Source: JAFAGX01 sp035623335
Lineage (GTDB): Bacteria > Acidobacteriota > Terriglobia > Terriglobales > Acidobacteriaceae
Length of the DNA stretch: 64,000 nucleotides
Assembly (NCBI GenBank): GCA_035623335.1
Contig: DASPTQ010000320.1
Span: 1-64,000, forward strand
Reading direction: 5' to 3'
Positions 21,501-28,059 of this stretch are shown one piece after another. A model generated the notes under the pieces. The model made no database searches. It was not told the DNA's origin and saw nothing but the letters and a program-made list of their open reading frames with translations. Made by a program: the position numbers and the translations under genes. Position 1 is the first letter of the stretch. The number at the start of each line of letters is the position of its first letter.

Positions 21501-22001
21501 GAATACCAGGCTGCGGCTAGGTTCCCCGTCCCGGCTGAGTTGGTGGCGAAACAGGTCAAAGATCCGGCAGACGTTGGGGTGAGTTACTTTCTTCGCAAGA
21601 TGAACTTCCCGTTTGAAGCGCTCGAGGAAACGAGCGTCCTCGACCAGCTCGGGGCGAATGGTCTTGAGGGCCACGCGTTCGCGCAACTCCGTGTCCTCGG
21701 CCTCATAGACTTCTCCCATTCCACCACGGGCGAGGAAACGAAGAATCCGAAAGCGCTCCGAGAGAAGAACTCCCACCGCCAGGGACTGGAGCGGGGCAGT
21801 GGAATCAACTGTAGGGGACAGCGGCGGGGAGAGGAAATCGCCGGCCTCGCTGTGGCTAGCGAGCAGTCTCTCCACTTCCTGCAAGATCTGCGGCTCATCT
21901 TTCCACTGCTCAAGGAACGACGTTCGATCCACCGGGGGCTTCTCGAGGGCAGCCTCAAATAGAACCTTAACCCTCTCCCACTGTTCCGACGTCAGTTCCA
22001 T
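18489..22001 (-). CDS. Membrane Ser/Thr protein kinase with TolB/FlgO-like and TPR domains
   Basis: A 1170-residue protein. Residues 1-80 are a helical N-terminal region typical of acidobacterial kinases. The kinase domain covers about 84-345, with the Gly loop ARGGMGEVY, Lys113 in VALKTI, HRDFKPGN as catalytic loop, DFGLA, and GTPAYLSPEQ as activation segment, so it appears active. A transmembrane helix lies near 380-400. Then comes a domain like TolB/FlgO (SLAVLPFRNLSG, about 410-560), followed by some 600 residues of TPR units with repeated ALxxxREIGD/G-type blocks. Its start lies inside the 3' end of the upstream sigma-factor gene (35-bp overlap), suggesting coupled translation. Confidence 0.93.
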   Translation of the reverse strand: MELTSEQWERVKVLFEAALEKPPVDRTSFLEQWKDEPQILQEVERLLASHSEAGDFLSPPLSPTVDSTAPLQSLAVGVLLSERFRILRFLARGGMGEVYEAEDTELRERVALKTIRPELVEDARFLERFKREVHLAKKVTHPNVCRIFDLFRHQLSRDGEPSRSLVFVVMELLEGDTLAERLRHGPRLSAAEALPIALQMASALGAAHDAGVLHRDFKPGNVVLVPATKGMRAVVTDFGLALRAADDTAVRTALTASGQVFGTPAYLSPEQVENKPLTPASDVYSLGLVLYEMVTGAKPFEDATPLAMAVQRLRVDPVRPRQLVPDLDRHWEQVILRCLEREPERRFQNGEEVARALKGEIEASRPKRHAAVWLTATMAAIALLAALAWRVSVVRHRLVPPSTVVEQPIKVRPSLAVLPFRNLSGRSETEWVATALPDMLTTELAVGEKLRTVPGENIARAAADLSLSGKDTLASDTLKRLREYLGSDYLVLGSYLDLGNSSAGQIRVDLRLQDARSGEIIASVSEKGSERALDEVATRAGEDLRGKLGLQAETAAEATLAKASLSSSPEAVRLYSEGLAKFRVLDAPAATGLLLRAIAVDPNFALAHSALADAWSMQGYDAKAQAEAKRALDLSAQLPRESKLWIEGRYWALNHNWNQAVRIYRTLFDFFPDNLDYGLSLANAQRQARTVDEALATLAQLRRLPPPARDDPRIDLAQADVFDVKGAYQEQQAAATAAGDRAQTIGAQSLLVGALNRIARSLEKQGKLDQAAGTAEEASKIASAAGERTEVAQALTILGIVRFDQGHFAEARDAYQQALALQRETGNKRGEATSLNDLGNVLGEQGDLAGSIKMLEGSLATFREVGDKHSAAAVLSSMAARTLQQGNLQKAKQMLEEALVASREIGDQERTSTAIYNLGETLRFQGDLRVASQMYQQALDLSQSIGDRSGTAYAIAGLGDVLTAQGELAAAKGKYEEALAIRKQIGENGTVAETQLAMANLSLEEDHLADAEPLVSQAREEFHNEGSTDDEILADMLLARVLLASGKPAEAEQQVAAARELVAKSQDFSVRLKSSIVAAEVIARSGKPEEGLRGLEEAIGRAHDRGYLGLALEAQISLGQIQLATGKTSAAKATLTTARSLAQKAGYGLLVSKVDRIIAQPAPENGRRVG

Positions 22002-22563
22002 GCGACTTCTTTATGTCAGCGTAAAGCCAAGCCCGGGCTACACTCCAATCGCGCTTGACCGTCTTGGCCGAAACCTTCAGCACTTCGGCGGTCTCTTCGA
22101 TATTCAGCCCTCCGAAAAAACGCAATTCCACGACGCGAGCCTGCCTCGGATCGACTTTCTCCAAGCGTTTAAGCGACTCGTCCACGGCCAGTATTTCCGA
22201 CGACTGTTGCTCGGAAAACACAAGCGCCTCGTCGAGCGATACCTTTTGGTGCTCTCCTCCGCGTTTTTGTCGTAGATGACCGCGGGCGTGGTCGATCAGA
22301 ATACGCCGCATCAATTGTGCCGCCACTCCAAAGAAATGGGCGCGGCCCTGCCAGTCCACCGACCGCTGCGCCAGCAACTTCACGTAGGCTTCATGGACCA
22401 GGGCGGTGGGTTGAAGGGTGTGGTCGGGGCGCTCGCGGCGCATGTAGCCAGCGGCCAGATGCCGCAATTCGTCGTATACGACTGGAATCAGCTTAGAGGC
22501 CGCCTGGGGATCGCCGTGCGAGAGCTCCGACAACAGCCGAGTGATATCGTGGTCGTCGCTCAT
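21967..22563 (-). CDS. ECF-type sigma factor (TIGR02999-like)
   Basis: A 198-residue sigma factor from the ATG at 22563. Region 2 is visible around residues 20-100 (YDELRHLAAGYMRRE, LVHEAYVKL, HFFGVAAQLMRRILIDHAR). Region 4 carries the helix-turn-helix (ARVVELRFFGGLNIEETAEVL, then SAKTVKRDW). This matches the acidobacterial/planctomycete ECF group that is typically followed by a Ser/Thr kinase, as here. The frame extends upstream to 22698, but those 45 residues are not sigma-like. No anti-sigma gene is adjacent, so the kinase is the candidate regulator. Confidence 0.92.
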   Translation of the reverse strand: MSDDHDITRLLSELSHGDPQAASKLIPVVYDELRHLAAGYMRRERPDHTLQPTALVHEAYVKLLAQRSVDWQGRAHFFGVAAQLMRRILIDHARGHLRQKRGGEHQKVSLDEALVFSEQQSSEILAVDESLKRLEKVDPRQARVVELRFFGGLNIEETAEVLKVSAKTVKRDWSVARAWLYADIKKSHGTDVGTVGEG

Positions 22564-22790
22564 CCGAAATGCGCCCATTGTACCCCAAAAGCCGGGCGGC
22601 AGCTCGGTCGAGTCTTCGCCTCGAGCGGGCGAACTCCGGCGGGATCTCCAGCTGCCGCCGGCGCTGCACGTCTGGTTCGAATCCTGCCCCTTCCTCACTC
22701 CCAGCCGCCCCTTCCTCGGCCACGCCGTGAGGTTTTTCTCGCGTTGTTCGTTTTCTCGGCGTCCCGAACTGCCCAGGCTTCGCTGATAAG

Positions 22791-23012
22791 ATGACAGCGA
22801 AGATGAAAATTCAAATCAATGGTCAAGATCGCGACTGCCCGGTTCCGCTGTCGCTCCAAGGGTTGCTTCTCGAGTTGGGCATGAAAACCGACCGCGTCGC
22901 AGTCGAACTGAATCAAAGGATTGTTCCCCGCGAGGAGTGGGCCAGCACTAGCCTCAAAGAAGGCGACCGTCTGGAAATCGTACATTTCGTGGGCGGAGGC
23001 ACCGTGCGATAG
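22791..23012 (+). CDS. thiS: Sulfur carrier protein ThiS
   Basis: A 73-residue ubiquitin-fold protein. It reads MKIQINGQ, then LLLELGMKTDRVAVELNQRIVPREEW, and ends near FVGGGTVR with the Gly-Gly that becomes the thiocarboxylate in thiazole synthesis. In canonical ThiS the protein ends exactly at Gly-Gly; here three residues (TVR) follow, which fits many family members less well and might need trimming. An in-frame ATG at 22803 would shorten it by four residues. No thiG, thiH or thiE is next to it, so it is an orphan here. Confidence 0.85.
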   Translation: MTAKMKIQINGQDRDCPVPLSLQGLLLELGMKTDRVAVELNQRIVPREEWASTSLKEGDRLEIVHFVGGGTVR

Positions 23013-23476
23013 GTCGGTCGATCGGTTCGCGCGCTTGCCGGTTTTCGCCAAAACTGCGTGGTGCCTCTCTCGGTCGGTTCTCGCGCACTCGGAGAACTTG
23101 CTTAGTAAACCCCTGTGCATGGAATGTTTGCCTAAAGCGTCGCGATCTCAGCCTAAAATGCTTCCAACGTGAGACATCAAGTTGTTGCGATTGGAACTTG
23201 AGGAGAGCACTTCACATCTCGCGATGGAGTGAACAGGCTGGCATCGCTCCCCAGCAGTGCGAGCAGCGGAGTGATTCGCACCGCGGCAATCGTAACCAGC
23301 GACCCTCATCCGAACCGGCAATGGAGTCTTCCCGAACTGGTTCGCCAGGTGTTGGTGGAACCTCCGGGGGAGGAAGGGCAGCAGCCGTTCGAGGTCTCGC
23401 TCAATCGACAAGTTAGGTCTGGCTGGATAGAGCAGGGAAGTTTGGTTCCACATACGTTGGCCCAAGAGGAGGCAAG
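23013..23476. other. Intergenic stretch, one doubtful reading frame
   Basis: No recognisable RNA, repeat or promoter. The only candidate is a plus-strand frame at 23229-23501, listed separately. Confidence 0.5.
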
Positions 23477-23501
23477 ATGGTGGGAGAACTGGACATCCTG
23501 A
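23229..23501 (+). CDS. Possible small hypothetical protein
   Basis: A 90-residue frame from a GTG. It reads like protein in its middle (NRQWSLPELVRQVLVEPPG, then VSLNRQVRSGWIEQGSLVPH). The nearest GAGGAG ribosome-binding-like site (23200-23205) is too far from the GTG. The frame ends 25 bp inside the next gene, which could mean translational coupling. No family recognised; it may be spurious. Confidence 0.3.
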   Translation: MNRLASLPSSASSGVIRTAAIVTSDPHPNRQWSLPELVRQVLVEPPGEEGQQPFEVSLNRQVRSGWIEQGSLVPHTLAQEEARWWENWTS

Positions 23502-23740
23502 GCGAGTGGATTCCGGAACAAATGCTGCCGGGCACGATTTTCGTGCTGGAGAACGCCGGCCGCGTCGGCGAAAGGGATGATCCTTTTTGGGCCGTGCTGT
23601 CTTGTCCGGAGTGCGGCACACTGGGCCTGGTTACGCGCAAACAAATTGCAGGGTTGTTGCCGGTCATCTGTGGCTCGTCTTGCTGTCCGGCCCAATTCTT
23701 CATCCACGACAGCCGAGTGGTGGCTCGAAAATCTTCCTGA
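23477..23740 (+). CDS. Small CPxCG zinc-site hypothetical protein
   Basis: An 87-residue protein with a strong AGGAGG ribosome binding site just upstream. The core reads LSCPECGTLGLVTRKQ followed by ICGSSCCPAQFFIHDSRVV. The cysteines (CPEC, then a C and CC about 20-25 residues later) suggest a small metal-binding knuckle. It resembles conserved acidobacterial small proteins I cannot name. No signal peptide or membrane segment. Confidence 0.7.
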   Translation: MVGELDILSEWIPEQMLPGTIFVLENAGRVGERDDPFWAVLSCPECGTLGLVTRKQIAGLLPVICGSSCCPAQFFIHDSRVVARKSS

Positions 23741-23953
23741 GCCTTGCGTCCCTGCGCGGGACAGAGAGCGGATGCTTTCCTTCTTAGCTTTGCCTGCAAT
23801 CGAGGAAGGAGAATTTGCGACTTGTTCTGGATCGAGGAGAACAGTTTTCCCTTATCGCGATTCTGCGACATGATCTCCGGGTGGTGGGGATTTCAATGGC
23901 GCAGTGTGGTGCGTCCCGGCTGCTGGTTGGTCTTCCGCATCCGTCTGTAAGCT

Positions 23954-25123
23954 TCAGCGGGTGCGGGTAGGCGTCGCCGCGAGCGGCAGCGGCACCTGCT
24001 CCACAATCTCAATATCGAACCCTTCGAGCGCAGGCACCTTGCGAGGATGATTGGTGAGTAGCCGAATCCGCCGCAGATTCAGGTCGGAGAGGATTTGCGC
24101 GCCGATGCCGATCTCGCGTTGTGTCTTGCGTTCACTTTCGGGCAAGGCCGGCAGACGCTTGTCGCGGTGAAACGTCAGCCCACCGTGACCCTCGGTGGGC
24201 TCGATCGAAAACCCCTTGGACGTCTGGTGCAGATAGATCAGTGCACCCTTGCCTTCCCGTGCGATGGCTTGCATCGAACCTTCGATCGTGGAGTGGCAAT
24301 CACAAGCCGTCGAGCCAAACACGTCGCCCATCAGACAGTGGGAATGCATGCGGACCAGCACCGGTTCCTTGCCGCCTTCGATTCTGCCGCGAACGAGTGC
24401 GATGTGAGACTCCCCCCCGTCGATTTCGCTTTCGTAGGCGATCAGCCGGAACTCTCCATACGAGGTGCCGATCATGGCCTCACCGACCCGGTGCACATAG
24501 CGCTCGTGTTGCATGCGGTAGCGAATCAACTCCGCGATCGTGAGCATCTTCAACCCGTGGCTGGCGCAGAACTCCAGGAGGTCAGGAACCCGCGCCATGG
24601 TTCCGTCGTCTCGCATGATTTCACAGATCACACCGCTCGGAACGAGCCCGGCAAGTCGGGCGAGATCGACTGAGGCTTCGGTCTGTCCGGCTCGCACCAG
24701 CACTCCGCCCTTGCGGGCGCGCAGGGGGAACACGTGCCCGGGACGGGCCAAGTCGGAGGGACGGGTAGCGGGATCGATGGCGACGGTGATGGTGCGAGCG
24801 CGGTCGTAGGCGGAAATTCCTGTGGTGACTCCTTCCCGCGCATCGATCGCCTCACAGAAGGCGGTGCCGTAACTGGAGGTGTTCTCGGCCGTCATGGGCC
24901 CGATTCGCAGGTGATTCAGGCGTTCTTCGGTCATGGCCAGACAAATCAGGCCTCGGCCGTACCGGGCCATGAAATTGATGGCTTCGGGCGTGACTTTCTC
25001 CGCCGCCAGGGTTAGATCTCCCTCATTTTCACGGTCCTCGTCATCTACCACCACAATCATACGACCGGATCGGATTTCCTCGATTGCGGTCGGAACATCG
25101 GCAAATGGCGGAATGGGCATCAT
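23954..25123 (-). CDS. ribB: 3,4-dihydroxy-2-butanone 4-phosphate synthase with degenerate GTP cyclohydrolase II-like domain
   Basis: A 389-residue RibBA-type fusion. The N-terminal half (1-205) is a complete DHBP synthase: VVDDEDRENEGDL (acidic metal site), TSSYGTAFCEAIDA, RPGHVFPLRARKGGVL, and GVICEIMRDDGTMAR; it makes the four-carbon precursor of riboflavin. The C-terminal half keeps the GCH II zinc cysteines (C-x10-C-x-C in HSHCLMGDVFGSTACDCH) and LLTNHPRKV. However, the usual EGRGIGL block is replaced by TSKGFSIE, and the DLREYGIGAQ active-site motif reads TQREIGIGAQ, losing the Asp general base and the Tyr. The cyclohydrolase step is therefore probably not carried out here. Confidence 0.9.
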   Translation of the reverse strand: MMPIPPFADVPTAIEEIRSGRMIVVVDDEDRENEGDLTLAAEKVTPEAINFMARYGRGLICLAMTEERLNHLRIGPMTAENTSSYGTAFCEAIDAREGVTTGISAYDRARTITVAIDPATRPSDLARPGHVFPLRARKGGVLVRAGQTEASVDLARLAGLVPSGVICEIMRDDGTMARVPDLLEFCASHGLKMLTIAELIRYRMQHERYVHRVGEAMIGTSYGEFRLIAYESEIDGGESHIALVRGRIEGGKEPVLVRMHSHCLMGDVFGSTACDCHSTIEGSMQAIAREGKGALIYLHQTSKGFSIEPTEGHGGLTFHRDKRLPALPESERKTQREIGIGAQILSDLNLRRIRLLTNHPRKVPALEGFDIEIVEQVPLPLAATPTRTR

Positions 25124-25139
25124 CAGAGGATTTAGCCTA

Positions 25140-25173
25140 ACAAAAAGCGAAGGGTCGCCGCCTGGCGACCCTT
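25140..25173 (-). terminator. Rho-independent terminator of the 75-aa gene
   Basis: On the minus strand a perfect 10-bp stem AAGGGTCGCC / GGCGACCCTT with a 4-base loop is followed by CGCTTTTTG. It starts 20 bp after the stop of the gene at 25193-25420 and lies just before ribB, so ribB should have its own promoter or depend on read-through. Confidence 0.8.
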
Positions 25174-25192
25174 GTACTCTAGCAAGACTCAG

Positions 25193-25420
25193 CTAAAGTG
25201 TAGATTCAATTTCAAAACCCCAAGCCTCTAGCAGGGGTTCGGGAATGTATTTAGAATTCTTGTTGCGCCGCGCCCATTCGCGCAAGCGAGTGGAACGTAG
25301 ATATTGATCGGGCGTGAGCTTGTACTCGCGGACCACTTGTTCGAACTCCGTGATGGTCGGGGTGATCGGCCCGATCGGCTCCGGTTTTCCCCAGTTGGGA
25401 TTACCACGTCGCTTAGCCAT
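25193..25420 (-). CDS. Small conserved hypothetical protein
   Basis: A 75-residue basic protein beginning MAKRRGNPNWGKPEP, then TITEFEQVVREYKLTPDQYLRSTRLREWARRNKN and ending in an acidic tail. It looks like a conserved acidobacterial small protein with a helical, possibly nucleic-acid-binding core, but no family is recognised. A GAGG site precedes the ATG by about 11 bp, and a strong terminator follows. The gene is probably monocistronic. Confidence 0.7.
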   Translation of the reverse strand: MAKRRGNPNWGKPEPIGPITPTITEFEQVVREYKLTPDQYLRSTRLREWARRNKNSKYIPEPLLEAWGFEIESTL

Positions 25421-26038
25421 AAAAATGACGACCTCGTGTTCCTCAAAATGAAAACTTCTAGATTAAGTTGTTAGATTCTTCCAGTCTAGCAAGGGATTCA
25501 CACCATCTCTCACCGCTTTACGCCCGTTTGGAGAACGGTCGTCAGCACCAGATAGGCTGACAGGAAGTTCTCCAGTCTATGGAATCTGCCAGAAAAGTCA
25601 ATCAAAATCTTACCGCCCCTGTTGCTCGAATTCTCTGTCCCGCGCCGGAAGCCCAAGCTTAAGTGGCTGATAATTCAAACTAATAGGCGCTGTTACCTTA
25701 GCCCTAACGGTGCATCAGGGAAAGCGGAAAAAGCCGAGGTTCCTTACTTTGGTACTCGCTGCCGCCAAGGCCCGTTGCGCGCTGCTCGGCGGTTCCGCCT
25801 GCAAACTTGGATGCCGGGGAAAGCATCCAAGCGCGGTAAGCGCCAGCGCAGTGGACAGATGCGCGCGCCGGGAGTGAGGACGGGGATCTTTCGAGAAGGG
25901 CAACGCCGCCCACTGGCTGCGGGCTCATGGAGTCTATCTGGTGGACTTTGCCCGCTAGATTGAGCGTGTGGTAGGGTGGTTGGACCAGGGGCGACGTGCA
26001 AGCTTTCCAAATCAGGCCAGTGCTACTTGAGGCGAATT
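25421..26038. other. Long non-coding stretch with one stable hairpin
   Basis: 618 bp with no convincing gene. A frame at 25622-25963 is Arg/Gly-rich and looks like chance. The only strong structural signal is the hairpin at 25806-25831 inside a GC-rich block (about 25770-25850) that could be a structured RNA; I cannot match it to a known family. Confidence 0.45.
25806..25831. repeat. Perfect 9-bp hairpin in non-coding DNA
   Basis: CTTGGATGC (25806-25814) pairs with GCATCCAAG (25823-25831), with loop CGGGGAAA. No T-run follows. Flanking GGCGG/CCGCC complementarity at 25789-25799 suggests a larger folded element. Confidence 0.4.
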
Positions 26039-27403
26039 ATGGCTATTTTGAGCATCAATCCGGCGACCCAGAAGCTGATGAAGAGCTTTGAACCGCACTC
26101 GCATACGCAGGTCGAAGAAAGGCTCGAACGAGCGGCCCGCGCGTTTCGCGAATATCGCAAAGTTCCGTTTGCCCAGCGGGCTCGACTGATGCTGAAAGCC
26201 GCTGAGATTCTGGAGAACGAAAAAGAACCCTATGCCCGGCTGATGACGTCGGAAATGGGCAAGACCTTCCGCTCGGCCGTCGATGAAGCCCTGAAGTGCG
26301 CCTGGGCATGCCGCTACTATGCCGAAAACGCGGAGCGGTTCTTGGCGGATGAGGTGGTCGAAACCGGCGTCAAGCGCAGCTTTGTCCGTTACCAGCCGCT
26401 CGGGCCCATCTTGGCGGTGATGCCCTGGAATTTTCCCTTCTGGCAGGTGGTGCGCTTCGCCGCCCCGGCATTAATGGCGGGCAACGTTGGTCTGCTGAAG
26501 CACGCCTCGAATGTCCCGCAATGCGCTCTCACGCTCGAAGAAATTTTTGCCCGAGCCGGCTTTCCCGACGGTGTCTTCCAGACGCTTCTGATTGGTTCGA
26601 GCCAGGTGGACGCAGTCCTCGGTGACTCCCGGGTCGTGGCGGCAACCTTGACCGGCAGCGAGCAGGCGGGCATCGAGGTTGGCAGCGGAGCGGGCAAGCG
26701 CATCAAGAAGGTAGTTCTTGAACTGGGCGGCAGTGATCCGTTCATCGTGATGCCGAGCGCAAATCTCGACGATGCGGTCTCGACCGGCGTCAAAGCGCGT
26801 GTCATTAACAACGGGCAGTCCTGCATTGCCGCCAAGCGGTTTATCGTCGCCGAGCCGATTGCAGCCGAGTTTGAAAAGAGGTTTGTTCGAGCCATGGAGG
26901 CCCTCAAGATCGGAGATCCCTTGGACGAGACTACCGAACTGGGTCCTCTGGCAACCCTCCAGGGAGTGGAGGAGCTCGATCGGGACGTGCAAAAGACGGT
27001 GGCGGCGGGCGCCCGCGTGCTGACCGGCGGGAAAAGGCTGGACAGGGCGGGAAATTTCTATGCGCCGACCGTTCTTACCAACATTCCGAAGAGTTCCCCG
27101 GCCTACCAGGATGAGTTATTTGGTCCGGTAGCCTCGCTGTTTCGCGCCAAGGACGCCGAGGATGCCGTTCGAATCGCCAACGAGAGCCGCTTCGGGCTGG
27201 GGGCAAGTGCTTGGACCAACGACAACCACGAACGCGAGCTGCTGATCAACGAGCTCGAAACCGGGATGGTCTTCATCAATCGCATGGTTGCCTCGGATCC
27301 GCGCTTGCCCTTTGGAGGGGTCAAGCAATCCGGCCACGGAAGGGAATTGGGCCATTTCGGAATAAGGGAATTCACCAACATAAAAACGGTTTCCGTCAGC
27401 TAA
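26039..27403 (+). CDS. NAD(P)-dependent aldehyde dehydrogenase, succinate-semialdehyde dehydrogenase type
   Basis: A 454-residue aldehyde dehydrogenase from the ATG at 26039 with GAGG upstream. Motifs: MPWNFPFWQVVRFAAPAL (cofactor site), LTGSEQAG, the catalytic Glu in VLELGGSDPF and the catalytic Cys in NNGQSCIAAKRF; LPFGGVKQSGHGRELG near the C-terminus. The short 454-residue form with MPWNFPFWQV and INPATQK is typical of succinate-semialdehyde dehydrogenases of the GabD/Sad group, but substrate cannot be proven from sequence. The upstream 618 bp are non-coding. Confidence 0.9.
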   Translation: MAILSINPATQKLMKSFEPHSHTQVEERLERAARAFREYRKVPFAQRARLMLKAAEILENEKEPYARLMTSEMGKTFRSAVDEALKCAWACRYYAENAERFLADEVVETGVKRSFVRYQPLGPILAVMPWNFPFWQVVRFAAPALMAGNVGLLKHASNVPQCALTLEEIFARAGFPDGVFQTLLIGSSQVDAVLGDSRVVAATLTGSEQAGIEVGSGAGKRIKKVVLELGGSDPFIVMPSANLDDAVSTGVKARVINNGQSCIAAKRFIVAEPIAAEFEKRFVRAMEALKIGDPLDETTELGPLATLQGVEELDRDVQKTVAAGARVLTGGKRLDRAGNFYAPTVLTNIPKSSPAYQDELFGPVASLFRAKDAEDAVRIANESRFGLGASAWTNDNHERELLINELETGMVFINRMVASDPRLPFGGVKQSGHGRELGHFGIREFTNIKTVSVS

Positions 27404-27543
27404 ACCGGTTCGATCGAAGCAAGGACTTCGCGTGCCGCCAGGACCTTCCGCTACGGCGCACGCCAGCCGGAGACCGCCCCCGCCGCTGTCAGTTTGGCGA
27501 AGATCTTTGTCATCACCAGTACGGTGAGTGGACTGAGAAACGG

Positions 27544-27825
27544 CTAGTCGGTTTCGCTCAGGCGACCGGCGTGGATGATCCCCTGTTGCTCCAAAGCCTC
27601 GATCACCTCCGCGAGGCTCGCGTTAGAAGGGAGCGTTTCGAGAGCTTTCTCAGCCTGGGTGACTTGAGACCGCAATCGGCCGAGTTCTTTGCGTATCTCA
27701 CCGGCAACGATTGGTTCGGTGTCATCGAACTGAAGTATGGATTGGGTGAGAAATAAGTCGAGGTCCCGGTACAGAGCTTCTAACTGCTGGTTGGATGGTA
27801 GTGGGTTCCTGGCTTTGGCATTCAT
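27544..27825 (-). CDS. Small helical hypothetical protein
   Basis: A 93-residue frame with natural protein composition: PSNQQLEALYRDLDLFLTQS, a heptad-like stretch EIRKELGRLRSQVTQAEKAL (coiled coil) and a C-terminal helix. No clear ribosome binding site precedes the ATG. A competing plus-strand frame covers the same DNA but is Arg-rich and unlike a protein. Function unknown. Confidence 0.45.
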   Translation of the reverse strand: MNAKARNPLPSNQQLEALYRDLDLFLTQSILQFDDTEPIVAGEIRKELGRLRSQVTQAEKALETLPSNASLAEVIEALEQQGIIHAGRLSETD

Positions 27826-28043
27826 GCTTACAGCATGCTACGCACCCTGAGGAAGAGACTAGATGACCGGAGTAATTCAGCTGGTGAGCGACAGTACCCG
27901 GAAAGGCGCGAAAGGGTTGGTGTGGCGGAGCGCCAACCAGCTCGCCAACCCTCGACTGGCGTGGGATTTCCACAGCGAGGATAGGGCAGGAACGGTATCC
28001 GGAGGCAAAGCCCGGGACCGGCACCGGCCGGAGTCCCCATCGG

Positions 28044-28049
28044 TATAAT
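28044..28049 (+). promoter_or_regulatory. Perfect TATAAT -10 box before the LMF1-like gene
   Basis: TATAAT at 28044-28049 lies 10 bp before the ATG at 28060. No good -35 hexamer is seen 16-18 bp upstream. If used, transcription would begin within a few bases of the ATG, giving a leaderless or nearly leaderless message. Confidence 0.4.
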
Positions 28050-28059
28050 TGCGGCGGTC

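Noticed and set aside
22564..22698. 45-residue extension of the sigma factor
   Set aside because: The residues are low-complexity and Arg/Ser/Gly-rich; region 2 starts after the ATG at 22563.
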